A stretch of 58,910 nt of DNA, taken from Pirellulales bacterium (GTDB lineage: Bacteria; Planctomycetota; Planctomycetia; Pirellulales; JAICIG01). Location: assembly GCA_035533075.1 (NCBI GenBank), contig DATLUO010000131.1, positions 1 to 58,910 on the forward strand, in the 5' to 3' direction. Position numbers and translations under genes: made by a program. The notes beneath the pieces were generated by a model. That model did no database searches and was not told the DNA's origin. It saw only the letters and a list, made by a program, of their open reading frames with translations. Below are positions 25,678 through 33,422 of the stretch, piece after piece (position 1 is the stretch's first letter; each line of letters begins with the position of its first letter).

Positions 25678-26064
25678 CACCCGCTCCTTGCTTGCTTGAA
25701 TGGTTTTATACTTCACACGCACGAGAATGAAACATTGGCGGTGGCTGGGGCAGAGCCTGGCCATGTGAAGGCCAGCACCTCGTTCATCTCGGCGGCCAGG
25801 CGATGCCCCGGTTGGTCGCACCGGGGCATCGCTTGGCCGCCACGCTGTTGAGGGTCGCTAGCCGCTATTTGGCCAAGCTCTGCCCCAGCCACCGCTTTTC
25901 CTCGCGGCGAACCGTCTCCTTATCGGCCGAGTGAAGTATAGCTGCTAGAATCATAGGTCGGACGCGGTGCGGCGTCATATCGAGGTCGTCATTGACGCCG
26001 TCCCTTCGGGGTCGGGATAATGGCGGCTGTGTCGGGCCCGCTCCTTTTCCATGCCAACCTCTCC
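25678..26064. other. Intergenic gap filled by the 234-base nested repeat element
   Basis: The divergent promoters of the 25677 (minus) and 26065 (plus) genes must lie here, but the gap is mostly occupied by the repeat element at 25707-25940. Confidence 0.6.
25707..25940. repeat. 234-base triple-nested palindromic element with TATACTTCAC inverted ends
   Basis: The ends are TATACTTCAC (25707-25716) and its complement GTGAAGTATA (25931-25940). Inside are C arms (25738-25762 and 25871-25895), and within them a D hairpin (25791-25812 and 25820-25838). The right end through the C arm repeats almost exactly, inverted, at 43296-43363. Confidence 0.85.
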
Positions 26065-26748
26065 ATGACTAGCCAGCCGCATTCCTTGCAGGCAATCGCC
26101 CATCGGGCACTGGAAATGGTCCCCGCCAATGCGGTGATCGGACTGGGCACCGGACATGCCGCCGCCACGTTCATTCAGGCGCTGGCCGACAAAGTCAAAC
26201 AGGGTTTTGTGGTGCGCGGCGTGCCCACTTCCAAAGCTTCGGAGGAGTTGGCCAGGAAGCTCGGCATTCCGATCATCGGGCTCGACCGCGTCGAAACGCT
26301 CGATCTCGACGTGGACGGCGCCGACGAAGTCGATCCGGCCGGAAACCTCATCAAGGGTTATGGTGGGGCGCTGGTGCGCGAGAAAATCGTCGCGGCGGCG
26401 GCCCGCCGGCTGGTAATCCTGGTCGGCCCGGAAAAGCTCGTGCCGCAACTTGGGTCGCATGGCATTTTGCCTGTTGAAGTCATCCCGTTCGCGGTCCCCT
26501 TGTGTACGCGCCGGCTAGCAACGCTGGGATGCCGTGCTCAGCCGCGGTTTCAGGCCGGCAAGCCGTTCGTCACCGACAACGGCAACCAGATACTCGATTG
26601 CCGCGTGCAGCCAATCTCCCGGCCCGACGATCTGGACCGCGCCATCCGCGACATACCGGGCGTGGTCGGCACGGGGCTGTTCATCGGCATGCCCGTCACG
26701 GTGCTCGTGCAGCGTGGCGACGAAGTGGAAGAGATGCCGCGCGCGTAA
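26065..26748 (+). CDS. rpiA: Ribose-5-phosphate isomerase A
   Basis: This 227-residue enzyme interconverts ribose 5-phosphate and ribulose 5-phosphate in the pentose phosphate pathway. Family motifs are all present: GLGTGHAAATF (phosphate loop, with GHAAA in place of GSTA), DLDVDGADEVD with the catalytic aspartates, and LIKGYGGALVREK with the catalytic lysine region. A late FVTDNGNQILDC strand follows. The length equals typical RpiA. The start ATG 26065 (MTSQPHSLQ) was chosen over 26020 because it begins right before the family N-terminal helix. Confidence 0.93.
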   Translation: MTSQPHSLQAIAHRALEMVPANAVIGLGTGHAAATFIQALADKVKQGFVVRGVPTSKASEELARKLGIPIIGLDRVETLDLDVDGADEVDPAGNLIKGYGGALVREKIVAAAARRLVILVGPEKLVPQLGSHGILPVEVIPFAVPLCTRRLATLGCRAQPRFQAGKPFVTDNGNQILDCRVQPISRPDDLDRAIRDIPGVVGTGLFIGMPVTVLVQRGDEVEEMPRA

Positions 26749-26761
26749 CCCGCTTGCGCAC

Positions 26762-26872
26762 GGTAGCCCGCTTGCTCCGCAAGCGGAACGGCTTTGCCAC
26801 TGCTTCGGGTCCTTCGTAGTGAAGATCGTCCAAATGTGAACGCCGTTCCGCTCTCGGAGTGAGCGGGCTACC
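26762..26872. repeat. G-type palindromic repeat
   Basis: Arms at 26762-26792 (GGTAGCCCGCTTGCTCCGC...) and 26842-26872 are complementary except for about four positions. A single copy of this arm lies inside the coding sequence at 33457-33482. Confidence 0.75.
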
Positions 26873-26903
26873 AAATCGCCATCGCTACGCTACCATTCAC
26901 AAC

Positions 26904-27797
26904 ATGGCTCAGTCACATTACGGCTCCTCCCCCTCCAAGGTCAGCATCGCGCTGGTGCAGATGACTTGCGTGCGCGAAAAGGAACCCAACGTCCGCAAGG
27001 CACTGGCCCGCATCGGCGAAGCGGCGGCGGCCGGAGCACAAATCGTTTGCTTGCAAGAATTATTCGCGGGCGAATACTTTTGCCAATCGGAAGATCACGC
27101 CCGATTTGGCGAGGCCGAGCCGATTCCCGGCCCGACCGGCGAGGCGCTGGCGGCGGCGGCCCGCGAGCACGGCGTGGCGGTGATTGGCTCGCTTTTCGAG
27201 CGGCGGGCAGCGGGCCTCTACCACAATACGGCGGTGGTGTTCGACGCCGATGGCCGGCAGGTCGGTCTCTACCGCAAGATGCACATTCCCGACGACCCGC
27301 TCTATTACGAAAAGTTTTATTTCACGCCGGGCGACCTGGGCTTCAAAAGTTGCGACACACGTTACGGTCGGGCAGGCGTCTGCGTCTGCTGGGACCAATG
27401 GTATCCCGAAGCCGCCCGACTGACCGCCCTGACCGGCGCCCAGATTCTGTTCTATCCCACGGCGATTGGCTGGCACGAAAGCGAGAAAGAAGAGTTCGGC
27501 GCAAGCCAGCACTCGGCCTGGGAGACGATGATGCGCAGCCACGCCATCGCCAACGGTGTGTTTGTGGCCGCGGTGAACCGCACGGGCAGAGAAGGCCAGA
27601 TCGAGTTCTGGGGCGCTTCGTTCGTGGCCGATCCCAACGGCAACGTGCTCGCTCGCGCCGCCCACGACGTCGAGGCCACGCTGGTGGTGGATTGCAATCT
27701 CGATCAAATCGACGTGGTCCGCACGCATTGGCCGTTCCTTCGCGACCGGCGCATCGACGCTTACGGCGATCTTGTGAAGCGGTATCTGGATGGATGA
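26904..27797 (+). CDS. aguB: N-carbamoylputrescine amidase
   Basis: This 297-residue nitrilase-fold enzyme hydrolyses N-carbamoylputrescine to putrescine. The catalytic triad is visible: E52 (CLQELFAGEYF), K124 (YRKMHIPDDP) and C161 (GVCVCWDQWYPE). The segments YYEKFYFTPGD and HPTAIGW-like YPTAIGWHESEK match AguB rather than general nitrilases. ATG 26904 precedes the first strand (VSIALVQMTC). The agmatine deiminase gene follows at 140 bases, so the two steps from agmatine to putrescine lie together. Confidence 0.92.
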   Translation: MAQSHYGSSPSKVSIALVQMTCVREKEPNVRKALARIGEAAAAGAQIVCLQELFAGEYFCQSEDHARFGEAEPIPGPTGEALAAAAREHGVAVIGSLFERRAAGLYHNTAVVFDADGRQVGLYRKMHIPDDPLYYEKFYFTPGDLGFKSCDTRYGRAGVCVCWDQWYPEAARLTALTGAQILFYPTAIGWHESEKEEFGASQHSAWETMMRSHAIANGVFVAAVNRTGREGQIEFWGASFVADPNGNVLARAAHDVEATLVVDCNLDQIDVVRTHWPFLRDRRIDAYGDLVKRYLDG

Positions 27798-27824
27798 GAG
27801 GGATGAGAGATGAGGGATGAGAGA

Positions 27825-27865
27825 CGTAGGGTGGGACCAGCGAGCTTGGGAGCGCCGGCCCACCG
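27825..27865. repeat. Solo A-type repeat arm
   Basis: One arm of the A-type repeat (GGTGGGACCAGCGAGCTTGG ...) lies between aguB and aguA. It is preceded by GGATGAGA iterations (27793-27825) and followed by ATTTGCAATTTGCAATTCGC iterations (27872-27909). Confidence 0.7.
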
Positions 27866-27936
27866 AGTTCCCGATTTGCAATTTGCAATTCGCAATTTGC
27901 AATTTGCAATATCTCCGTCCACTCTTGGGTGTCTTC

Positions 27937-28971
27937 GTGGTTAACCGCAGCCCTGTTCCCGCCGCCCTCGGCTATCGCATGCCGGCCGAATGGGAGCCGC
28001 ACGCCGCCACGTGGCTCTCGTGGCCGCACAACCGCGACTCCTGGCCCGGCCAATTCGAGCCGGTGCCCGGTATCTGGGCCGAACTGGTCCGTGTGCTCTC
28101 CGGTTCCGAGCCGGTCCACATTCTGGCCGGTGGCGAAGCGGTGATGGGCGAGGCCCGGCGGCTGGTCGGGCATCTGCCAAACATCACGCTGCACGACATC
28201 CCGACCAACGACGCCTGGATGCGCGATCATGGCCCCATGTTTCTCGTCGGCCCCGCCGACACGCCGCCGGCGCTGGTGGACTGGGGCTATAACGCCTGGG
28301 GCGGAAAATATCCGCCTTTCGACCTCGATCAGCAGGTGCCGCGACGCATCGCCGAGCTGCTTGGCTTTCGCCGCATCGAGCCGGGCATCGTCCTGGAAGG
28401 CGGCGCGATCGACGTCAACGGCAGCGGCAGCGTGCTCACCACGGAGCAGTGCCTGCTCAATCCGAATCGCAATGCCGGCCTGACTCGCGCCGAAATCGAA
28501 CGCTATCTGGACGATTACTGCGGCACACGGCACGCTATCTGGCTGGGCGGCGGCATTGTGGGCGACGATACCGACGGCCACATCGACGAGTTGGCCCGGT
28601 TCGTCTCGCCGCGCACCGTCGTGGCGGCGGTGGAAGACGACCCGCACGATGCGAACTACGAGCCATTGCACGACAATCTTCGCCGCTTGCGCCTGGCCCG
28701 CGACGAGCAAGGGCGCCCGCTGGAAGTCGTCCTGCTGCCGATGCCGGCCCCGGTCTTCTTTGGCGAGCATCGCCTGCCGGCCAGTTACATGAACTTTTAC
28801 ATTGCCAATCGGCTGGTCGTCGTGCCGCAGTTCGGCGACGCCGCCGACTCGCTGGCACTCGACATGCTCGCCAGGCTGTTTCCTGACCGGCGGGTTTGCG
28901 GCCTACGGGCGGTGGAGTTGGCGTGGGGCTTGGGCGCGTTTCACTGCATTACGCAGCAGCAGCCGGCATGA
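27937..28971 (+). CDS. aguA: Agmatine deiminase
   Basis: This 344-residue enzyme converts agmatine to N-carbamoylputrescine and ammonia. Motifs of the guanidino-group-modifying fold are in order: GYRMPAEWEPHAATWLSWPH, NDAWMRDHGP, GGAIDVNG, then GDDTDGHIDE, and the catalytic cysteine C337 in FHCITQQ seven residues from the end. The start is a GTG at 27937, because the GYRMPAEWEPH block that begins AguA proteins lies just downstream and an ATG start at 27979 would cut into it. It follows aguB on the same strand. Confidence 0.9.
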   Translation: MVNRSPVPAALGYRMPAEWEPHAATWLSWPHNRDSWPGQFEPVPGIWAELVRVLSGSEPVHILAGGEAVMGEARRLVGHLPNITLHDIPTNDAWMRDHGPMFLVGPADTPPALVDWGYNAWGGKYPPFDLDQQVPRRIAELLGFRRIEPGIVLEGGAIDVNGSGSVLTTEQCLLNPNRNAGLTRAEIERYLDDYCGTRHAIWLGGGIVGDDTDGHIDELARFVSPRTVVAAVEDDPHDANYEPLHDNLRRLRLARDEQGRPLEVVLLPMPAPVFFGEHRLPASYMNFYIANRLVVVPQFGDAADSLALDMLARLFPDRRVCGLRAVELAWGLGAFHCITQQQPA

Positions 28972-29571
28972 TAAGGACGCACAAGCGAAGCTCGCTCGCG
29001 CGACGGTCTATTGACCGCCGGATTGTAGGATGCGGAGAACGCCGGCGGCCGGGGCGTTCGTGGGGCATCTGCGCGATCGCCAGCCCAAACACCGCACACT
29101 TGAGCCGCCACATCCGCGTCTACCTCTTGAAACCGCTTCGTGGCATTCGGTTTCCTGTGCTGCCCAGCGTCAATTGCAGCTTCGCCGCTGCGAGGCCAGG
29201 CGGCAGGATGCAGGGTACACCTCCGCCACGACCCGAGCTTGCCTCGGTCGGGCGATGATTGGAAGCCAGAGGCCGGCGCGACAAAATGCCCCTTCCCTCA
29301 CGGGAGTCCGTCAGCCGCCGCGACGCGGCGGCTGGCGGACTCCCGTGGCGCGCGCTGCCGTCGGAAGGAAGGAAGGTCGTCGCTTCGTCTCTGGCTGTCA
29401 ATCAACGCCCCACCGGCACGAGGCCGGCCGTGGCGCGTCATTCCCGCTACGCGGCTTTGCGGGCAATCGCCAAATCTAGCCGTGGGTTTGCGCCGGTTTC
29501 CAGCCACGGCTGAATTCCCGCGCCGCCTCGCTTACGCTTCGCGTTTGCTGCGGACGAATGAAGATTCCGCG
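28972..29571. other. 600-base gap, no gene recognised
   Basis: No convincing gene was seen in either strand. The one clear structure is the hairpin at 29301-29345. The composition resembles the repeat-derived gaps elsewhere in the window. Confidence 0.5.
29301..29345. repeat. 22-base-arm hairpin
   Basis: CGGGAGTCCGTCAGCCGCC... (29301-29322) pairs with 29324-29345 with a single mismatch and almost no loop. Confidence 0.85.
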
Positions 29572-30507
29572 TCAGGCGGCGCAGGCGTGCAGCAACCGCG
29601 AGCGCGGGTCGAGACGGTCGCGGAAACCGTTTTCGGCCTGCTCGGCGAAGCGGGCCAGCCCTTCGCGAAGCAAGGGGAGCGGGGTTTCCAGCTCGCGCCG
29701 CGCGCGATAGGTGTTCAGCGAGGTTTCGTCGACGCGCGGACGCCGCGGCGCCACGTCTTTCGCCACACGCACGTGCCGGCCGGCAAAACCGCAGGCCAAC
29801 GCCAGCTCCGCCGCGAAACGAAAGGGACTCGTTCGCTCCGCGCCGGTGAGGTGCATCAGGCCCGTCAGTTTCTTTTGCAACGCCAGATGGACGAGCATGG
29901 CCAGATCGCTGGCCAGAATCGGCGTGGCGTGCCGCTCGGCATCCACTTCGCAAGGCTCGCCCTGAGACAAACGTTGCCATAGATGCTGAGCGTAATTGGC
30001 CGACGCACCGGACGGACTCCAGCCATAGGCGTGCGTGCGGACGAGTAGGGTATTGCAATCGATCAGGGCGTTCTCGACGGCACGTGCCGCTTCGGCCCAG
30101 GGAGTCGTTGCCTGGGGCGGCGAAGCCTCGTTGTGGAATAATCGCGGACCGGCGAAAACCGCGTCGGTGAGGAGAATCGCCGAGCGGGCGCCGACCCGCT
30201 GAGCGGCCGACACGACGGCCGTGGCCAACCGCACCTCGCCTTCCGCGTCAGGAGCGGCAATCTCGGCCGTGTCCCAGTTGGGACGCGAGAGCGGCCCGCA
30301 GTGAATGATCTGCCGCGGCGATTCCAAAGCGATGGCCCGCGCCAGATCGTCCGCGGAATAGGGGTCGCAGGAAACCATCCGGCACCCTTCCGGCCCCTCG
30401 GCCTGCCCGGCGATGCCCAGCACTTCGCACCGCTCGACAAGGACCGCGGCGACATTCGCCCCGACCAGCCCATCTACGCCCGTCACCAGTACCTTATCCA
30501 CGTCCAC
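29572..30507 (-). CDS. RmlD-like sugar reductase/epimerase homologue lacking the YxxxK pair
   Basis: This 311-residue protein has an N-terminal Rossmann motif VTGVDGLVG (G10, G13, G16), LLTDAVFAG (the STDxVF of RmlD) and a late VRTHAYGWSPSG block, as in dTDP-4-dehydrorhamnose reductase relatives. The catalytic YxxxK expected near residues 130-145 is absent: the stretch ATTPWAEAARAVENA has neither Tyr nor Lys. Reductase activity is therefore doubtful. The GTG start at 30507 has GGAGG six bases upstream. It is divergent from the glycan gene cluster that begins at 30862. Confidence 0.75.
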   Translation of the reverse strand: MDVDKVLVTGVDGLVGANVAAVLVERCEVLGIAGQAEGPEGCRMVSCDPYSADDLARAIALESPRQIIHCGPLSRPNWDTAEIAAPDAEGEVRLATAVVSAAQRVGARSAILLTDAVFAGPRLFHNEASPPQATTPWAEAARAVENALIDCNTLLVRTHAYGWSPSGASANYAQHLWQRLSQGEPCEVDAERHATPILASDLAMLVHLALQKKLTGLMHLTGAERTSPFRFAAELALACGFAGRHVRVAKDVAPRRPRVDETSLNTYRARRELETPLPLLREGLARFAEQAENGFRDRLDPRSRLLHACAA

Positions 30508-30861
30508 GTTTGGCCTCCATGCCTTGCTCGAATTTGCCCGGCGGGCGGGCGGGGATGACCCGGCTGCCGCCGCCAGCGCGGCAGCAGCGAGGGCGGGATT
30601 CTAGCGAGAGACGGCGGCCCGTCCAAGGTGAATTGTCGGAGGATTCACCGATCTCTGTAGGGAACGGACTCCGTGCCGTTCCGCCGGATGTCGATCGACG
30701 TTCCGTCGGTCCGCACGGAACGGCACGGAGTCCGTTCCCTACAGAGTACGGGGCGAAAACGCGTTACCGCACCCGCTCGGCTTGACCCTTGTGCGAAGTG
30801 GGTGTTAGACTTCCTGCCGCGCCAAGGAAGGACATCAAACACTGCGAGCGAAGGAGCGACC
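30508..30861. other. Divergent intergenic gap with an F-type palindrome
   Basis: This 354-base gap must hold promoters for the RmlD-like gene and for the plus-strand glycan genes. Its main visible structure is the perfect inverted repeat at 30653-30746. Confidence 0.55.
30653..30746. repeat. F-type perfect inverted repeat
   Basis: Arms 30653-30683 and 30716-30746 (31 bases each, CTGTAGGGAACGGACTCCG...) match perfectly. The homologous arms at 37816-37846 and 37874-37904 differ in sequence but are also perfectly matched to each other. Confidence 0.9.
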
Positions 30862-31575
30862 GTGGCAGTCACCTCGACAATGGGAGTCGTTTGCGTTCAG
30901 ACGCCGAACGAGCAACCAAGCAGGAAGCACCGCCGTAAGTTCGGCAGCCGGCCCTTGCTGGAATTGATCGTCCGCCGGCTCACCGATTGCCAGCAGCTCG
31001 ACGGCGTGGTGGTTGTGGCCGGCCGAGCAAGCGGCGACAAGGCCGGGGGCAGCGAGGCGGTGGCCGATCTTGTTCCGGCCGATATACCGATCTTGTGGGC
31101 CGAGCAGCCCGATCTCGTGGGCCAGCTCAACTCGGCCCTCGACGCCACGGGGGCCACGGGACTGGTCAAGATCGATGCCGACCACCCGTTTGTCGATCCG
31201 GTGCTCGTCGACCGGCTGGTGACCACCGCTCAATCGCAGCCGGAATGCGATTACGTCGGTTTTTGCTTTCGCGATGGGCGGCCGGTCATCCGCTCGCGGC
31301 TGGGCAACTTCGCCGAATGGTACTCGGCCGATGCCTTGCGGCGGGCCGAACAGACGGCGACGGTCGAAGACCGTCACCACGTGACGCGGTTCCTCTGTTC
31401 TCATCCCGACCGCTTTCGGTTGCGATTCATTCCCGTCCCCGCGGCACTCGAATCGGGCAAGGTGTGGCTGTCGGTCGACAATCACGAGGCCTGGGAACAC
31501 GCACAGACGATGTATGACTGGCTGGGACACGAGGGGCTCGACTGGGACCGCATCGCCGAAATGATGTCGGCCTAA
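30862..31575 (+). CDS. Divergent SpsF/NeuA-like cytidylyltransferase
   Basis: This 237-residue protein has the layout of cytidylyltransferases that activate acidic sugars. The N-terminal strand GVVCVQTP is followed by GSRPLLELIVRRL, then VVVVAGR, and VKIDADHPFVDPVLVDRLV, which corresponds to the GDCPLIDP motif. The nucleotide loop ARxGSxRLPGK is not intact (QTPNEQPSRKHRRKFGSRP), so activity or donor may differ. The GTG start at 30862 is fixed by AAGGAG six bases upstream. It precedes neuB by 20 bases. Confidence 0.7.
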   Translation: MAVTSTMGVVCVQTPNEQPSRKHRRKFGSRPLLELIVRRLTDCQQLDGVVVVAGRASGDKAGGSEAVADLVPADIPILWAEQPDLVGQLNSALDATGATGLVKIDADHPFVDPVLVDRLVTTAQSQPECDYVGFCFRDGRPVIRSRLGNFAEWYSADALRRAEQTATVEDRHHVTRFLCSHPDRFRLRFIPVPAALESGKVWLSVDNHEAWEHAQTMYDWLGHEGLDWDRIAEMMSA

Positions 31576-31595
31576 GCGGGCGAAAGGATACGCGA

Positions 31596-32645
31596 ATGGA
31601 TGCGGGTGGTTTTGCAATCGCGGGACGGTGGATCGCTGCCGAGCAACCGGCGCTGGTTGTGGCCGAGCTCGGCCAAAACCATAACGGCAGTCTGTCGCTG
31701 GCCGAGCAGCTCATCGACGCCGCCGCCTGGGCGGGCGCCGACGCCATCAAGCTCGTCAAGCGCGATCTGGACAGCGAGCTTTCGCGCGAAGCACGCAGCC
31801 GCCGCTATGACAGCCGGCACGCCTTCGGCGCCACTTACGGCGAGCACCGCCGCGCGCTGGAGCTCTCGGCCTACGAGCACGCTTTGCTGGCGGCACGAGC
31901 GCGGCGGCATGGCCTGATCTACATCGAGACCGCCTGCGACGTCGCCAGCGCCGCCGTGCTCGGCGAGCTGGGCGTCGACGCGTTCAAGATCGCCTCGCGC
32001 GACCTGACCAACCTGCCGCTGGTGGACGACGTGGCCGCGCGCGGCAAGCCCGTGATTTTCTCGACCGGCATGGCCGGCCTGGCCGAGATCGACGAGGCGG
32101 TGGAGGTCGTGCGAGAGGCGGGTCCGCCCTTCGCCGTGCTGCAATGCACGTCGCTCTATCCGACGCCGATGGGCGACGTACACCTGCGGAGCATGGTCAC
32201 GCTCGGCCAGCGTTACGCCGTGCCTGTCGGTTTTTCGGACCACACCACCGGCCTCCTGTTGGCGCCGGTGGCCGTGGCGATGGGAGCGACGATCGTCGAA
32301 AAGCACCTTACGCTCGACCGGAGTCTGAAAGGCACCGACCACGCCTGCTCGCTGGAGCCGGACGAGTTTCGACAGCTTGTCAGACAGGTGCGGCAGGTGG
32401 AGACGGCGTTGGGGCGAGCGGACAAGCCCGTTGCGGAAGGGGTGGCGACGGTGCGTGCCAAGCTGGGCCGCAGCCTGGTGACGCGCGTGCCGCTGGCGGA
32501 GGGCACGCGCATCGAAGAGCCGATGCTGGTTCTCAAATGTCCCGGCGACGGGCTTTCGTGGCTCGATCGTCAGCGCGTGGTGGGGCGGCGGCTGAAACGA
32601 GATTTGGCGGCAGATGAAAAACTGAAACTGGAAGACGTTTTTTGA
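31596..32645 (+). CDS. neuB: N-acetylneuraminate / nonulosonate synthase
   Basis: This 349-residue enzyme condenses phosphoenolpyruvate with an N-acetyl hexosamine to form a nine-carbon acid sugar. NeuB motifs are clear: VVAELGQNHNGSLSLAEQLI, ADAIKLVKRD, VDAFKIASRDLTNLPL, VIFSTGMAG, LQCTSLYPTP, GFSDHTTG and IVEKHLTLDR. A SAF (antifreeze-like) domain occupies about 285-349. Whether the product is sialic, legionaminic or another nonulosonic acid cannot be told from sequence. No neuC- or pseB-like gene lies in the window, so the precursor must be made elsewhere. Confidence 0.9.
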   Translation: MDAGGFAIAGRWIAAEQPALVVAELGQNHNGSLSLAEQLIDAAAWAGADAIKLVKRDLDSELSREARSRRYDSRHAFGATYGEHRRALELSAYEHALLAARARRHGLIYIETACDVASAAVLGELGVDAFKIASRDLTNLPLVDDVAARGKPVIFSTGMAGLAEIDEAVEVVREAGPPFAVLQCTSLYPTPMGDVHLRSMVTLGQRYAVPVGFSDHTTGLLLAPVAVAMGATIVEKHLTLDRSLKGTDHACSLEPDEFRQLVRQVRQVETALGRADKPVAEGVATVRAKLGRSLVTRVPLAEGTRIEEPMLVLKCPGDGLSWLDRQRVVGRRLKRDLAADEKLKLEDVF

Positions 32646-32671
32646 GATTTTGGATTTTGGATTTTGGATTA
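32643..32671. repeat. GATTTTG iterated spacer
   Basis: The stretch after neuB iterates GATTTTGGATTTTGGATT. Related words (AAAATCGAAAATCCAAAATC) lie at about 21146-21170, before the lipase gene. Confidence 0.6.
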
Positions 32672-32695
32672 CGTCGGTCAAGGAGGACCCCCCGC

Positions 32696-33421
32696 ATGTT
32701 CGACACGATGATGGAACGCCGACCCGTGCAAGGTTTGCTGTTTGACATGGGCGACGTGCTCTACGATGCCACCGGCTGGCGCCGCTGGTTGCTGCAGCTT
32801 TTGTCACGGATGGGCCTGCACACGCATTATCGCACGTTGTACCATATCTGGGACGACGATTTCCTGGCGGACGTCTACCGCGGCCGCCGCGACTATCACG
32901 AGGCGTTTCAGTCATTCCTGCTGTCGATCGGCTTGTCGCACGGTCAGATCGACGAAGTGCAGGCGGCCAGCCAGGCCCGCAAGCGCGACCTGGAAGCGAA
33001 CGCCCGACCGCTGCCCGGCGTGAGGGCGACCGTGTCGCGGCTGGCCGGGCAAGGGGTGGCTCTGGCCGTGCTGAGCGACTCCGAACAAGACGGCGACGGG
33101 CTACGGGCGCAATTGGGGCGACTTGGCCTGGGCGGCTATTTTTCGGCGGTCCTGTCGTCGATCGACTTGGAGTACACGAAGCCCAGCCCGGTGTGCTACC
33201 GCGCGGCCCTGGCGGCCATGCAGCTTGCCAGCGACGATGTCGCGTTCGTGGGCCACGACGGCGATGAGTTGGTGGGAGCGCGGGCCGTGGGACTGCAAAC
33301 CATCGCCTTCAATTATGGGCCCGGCGCGGTGGCCGACCATTATCTGACGCGGTTCGACGAGTTGCTGCAGGTTGTCGATGCCCGCTACCATCACGCCGAC
33401 CCGCTGACGAGTGCCGCCTGA
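32696..33421 (+). CDS. HAD-superfamily hydrolase
   Basis: This 241-residue protein has HAD motif I as LLFDMGDVLYD, a helical cap (about 25-105), motif II in AVLSDSEQDG, motif III lysine in EYTKPSP, and motif IV as VAFVGHDGDELVGAR. It is likely a small-molecule phosphatase, and its place after neuB suggests removal of phosphate from a sugar precursor such as a 9-phosphate nonulosonate. This is inference from position. The start is ATG 32696 behind GGAGG, and it ends one base before the next gene. Confidence 0.8.
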   Translation: MFDTMMERRPVQGLLFDMGDVLYDATGWRRWLLQLLSRMGLHTHYRTLYHIWDDDFLADVYRGRRDYHEAFQSFLLSIGLSHGQIDEVQAASQARKRDLEANARPLPGVRATVSRLAGQGVALAVLSDSEQDGDGLRAQLGRLGLGGYFSAVLSSIDLEYTKPSPVCYRAALAAMQLASDDVAFVGHDGDELVGARAVGLQTIAFNYGPGAVADHYLTRFDELLQVVDARYHHADPLTSAA

Positions 33422-33422
33422 G

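Noticed and set aside
28972-29571. Several short plus-strand frames in the gap before the RmlD-like gene
   Set aside because: They are Arg/Pro/Ala-rich, run through the 29301-29345 hairpin, and none has a recognisable motif or ribosome binding site.
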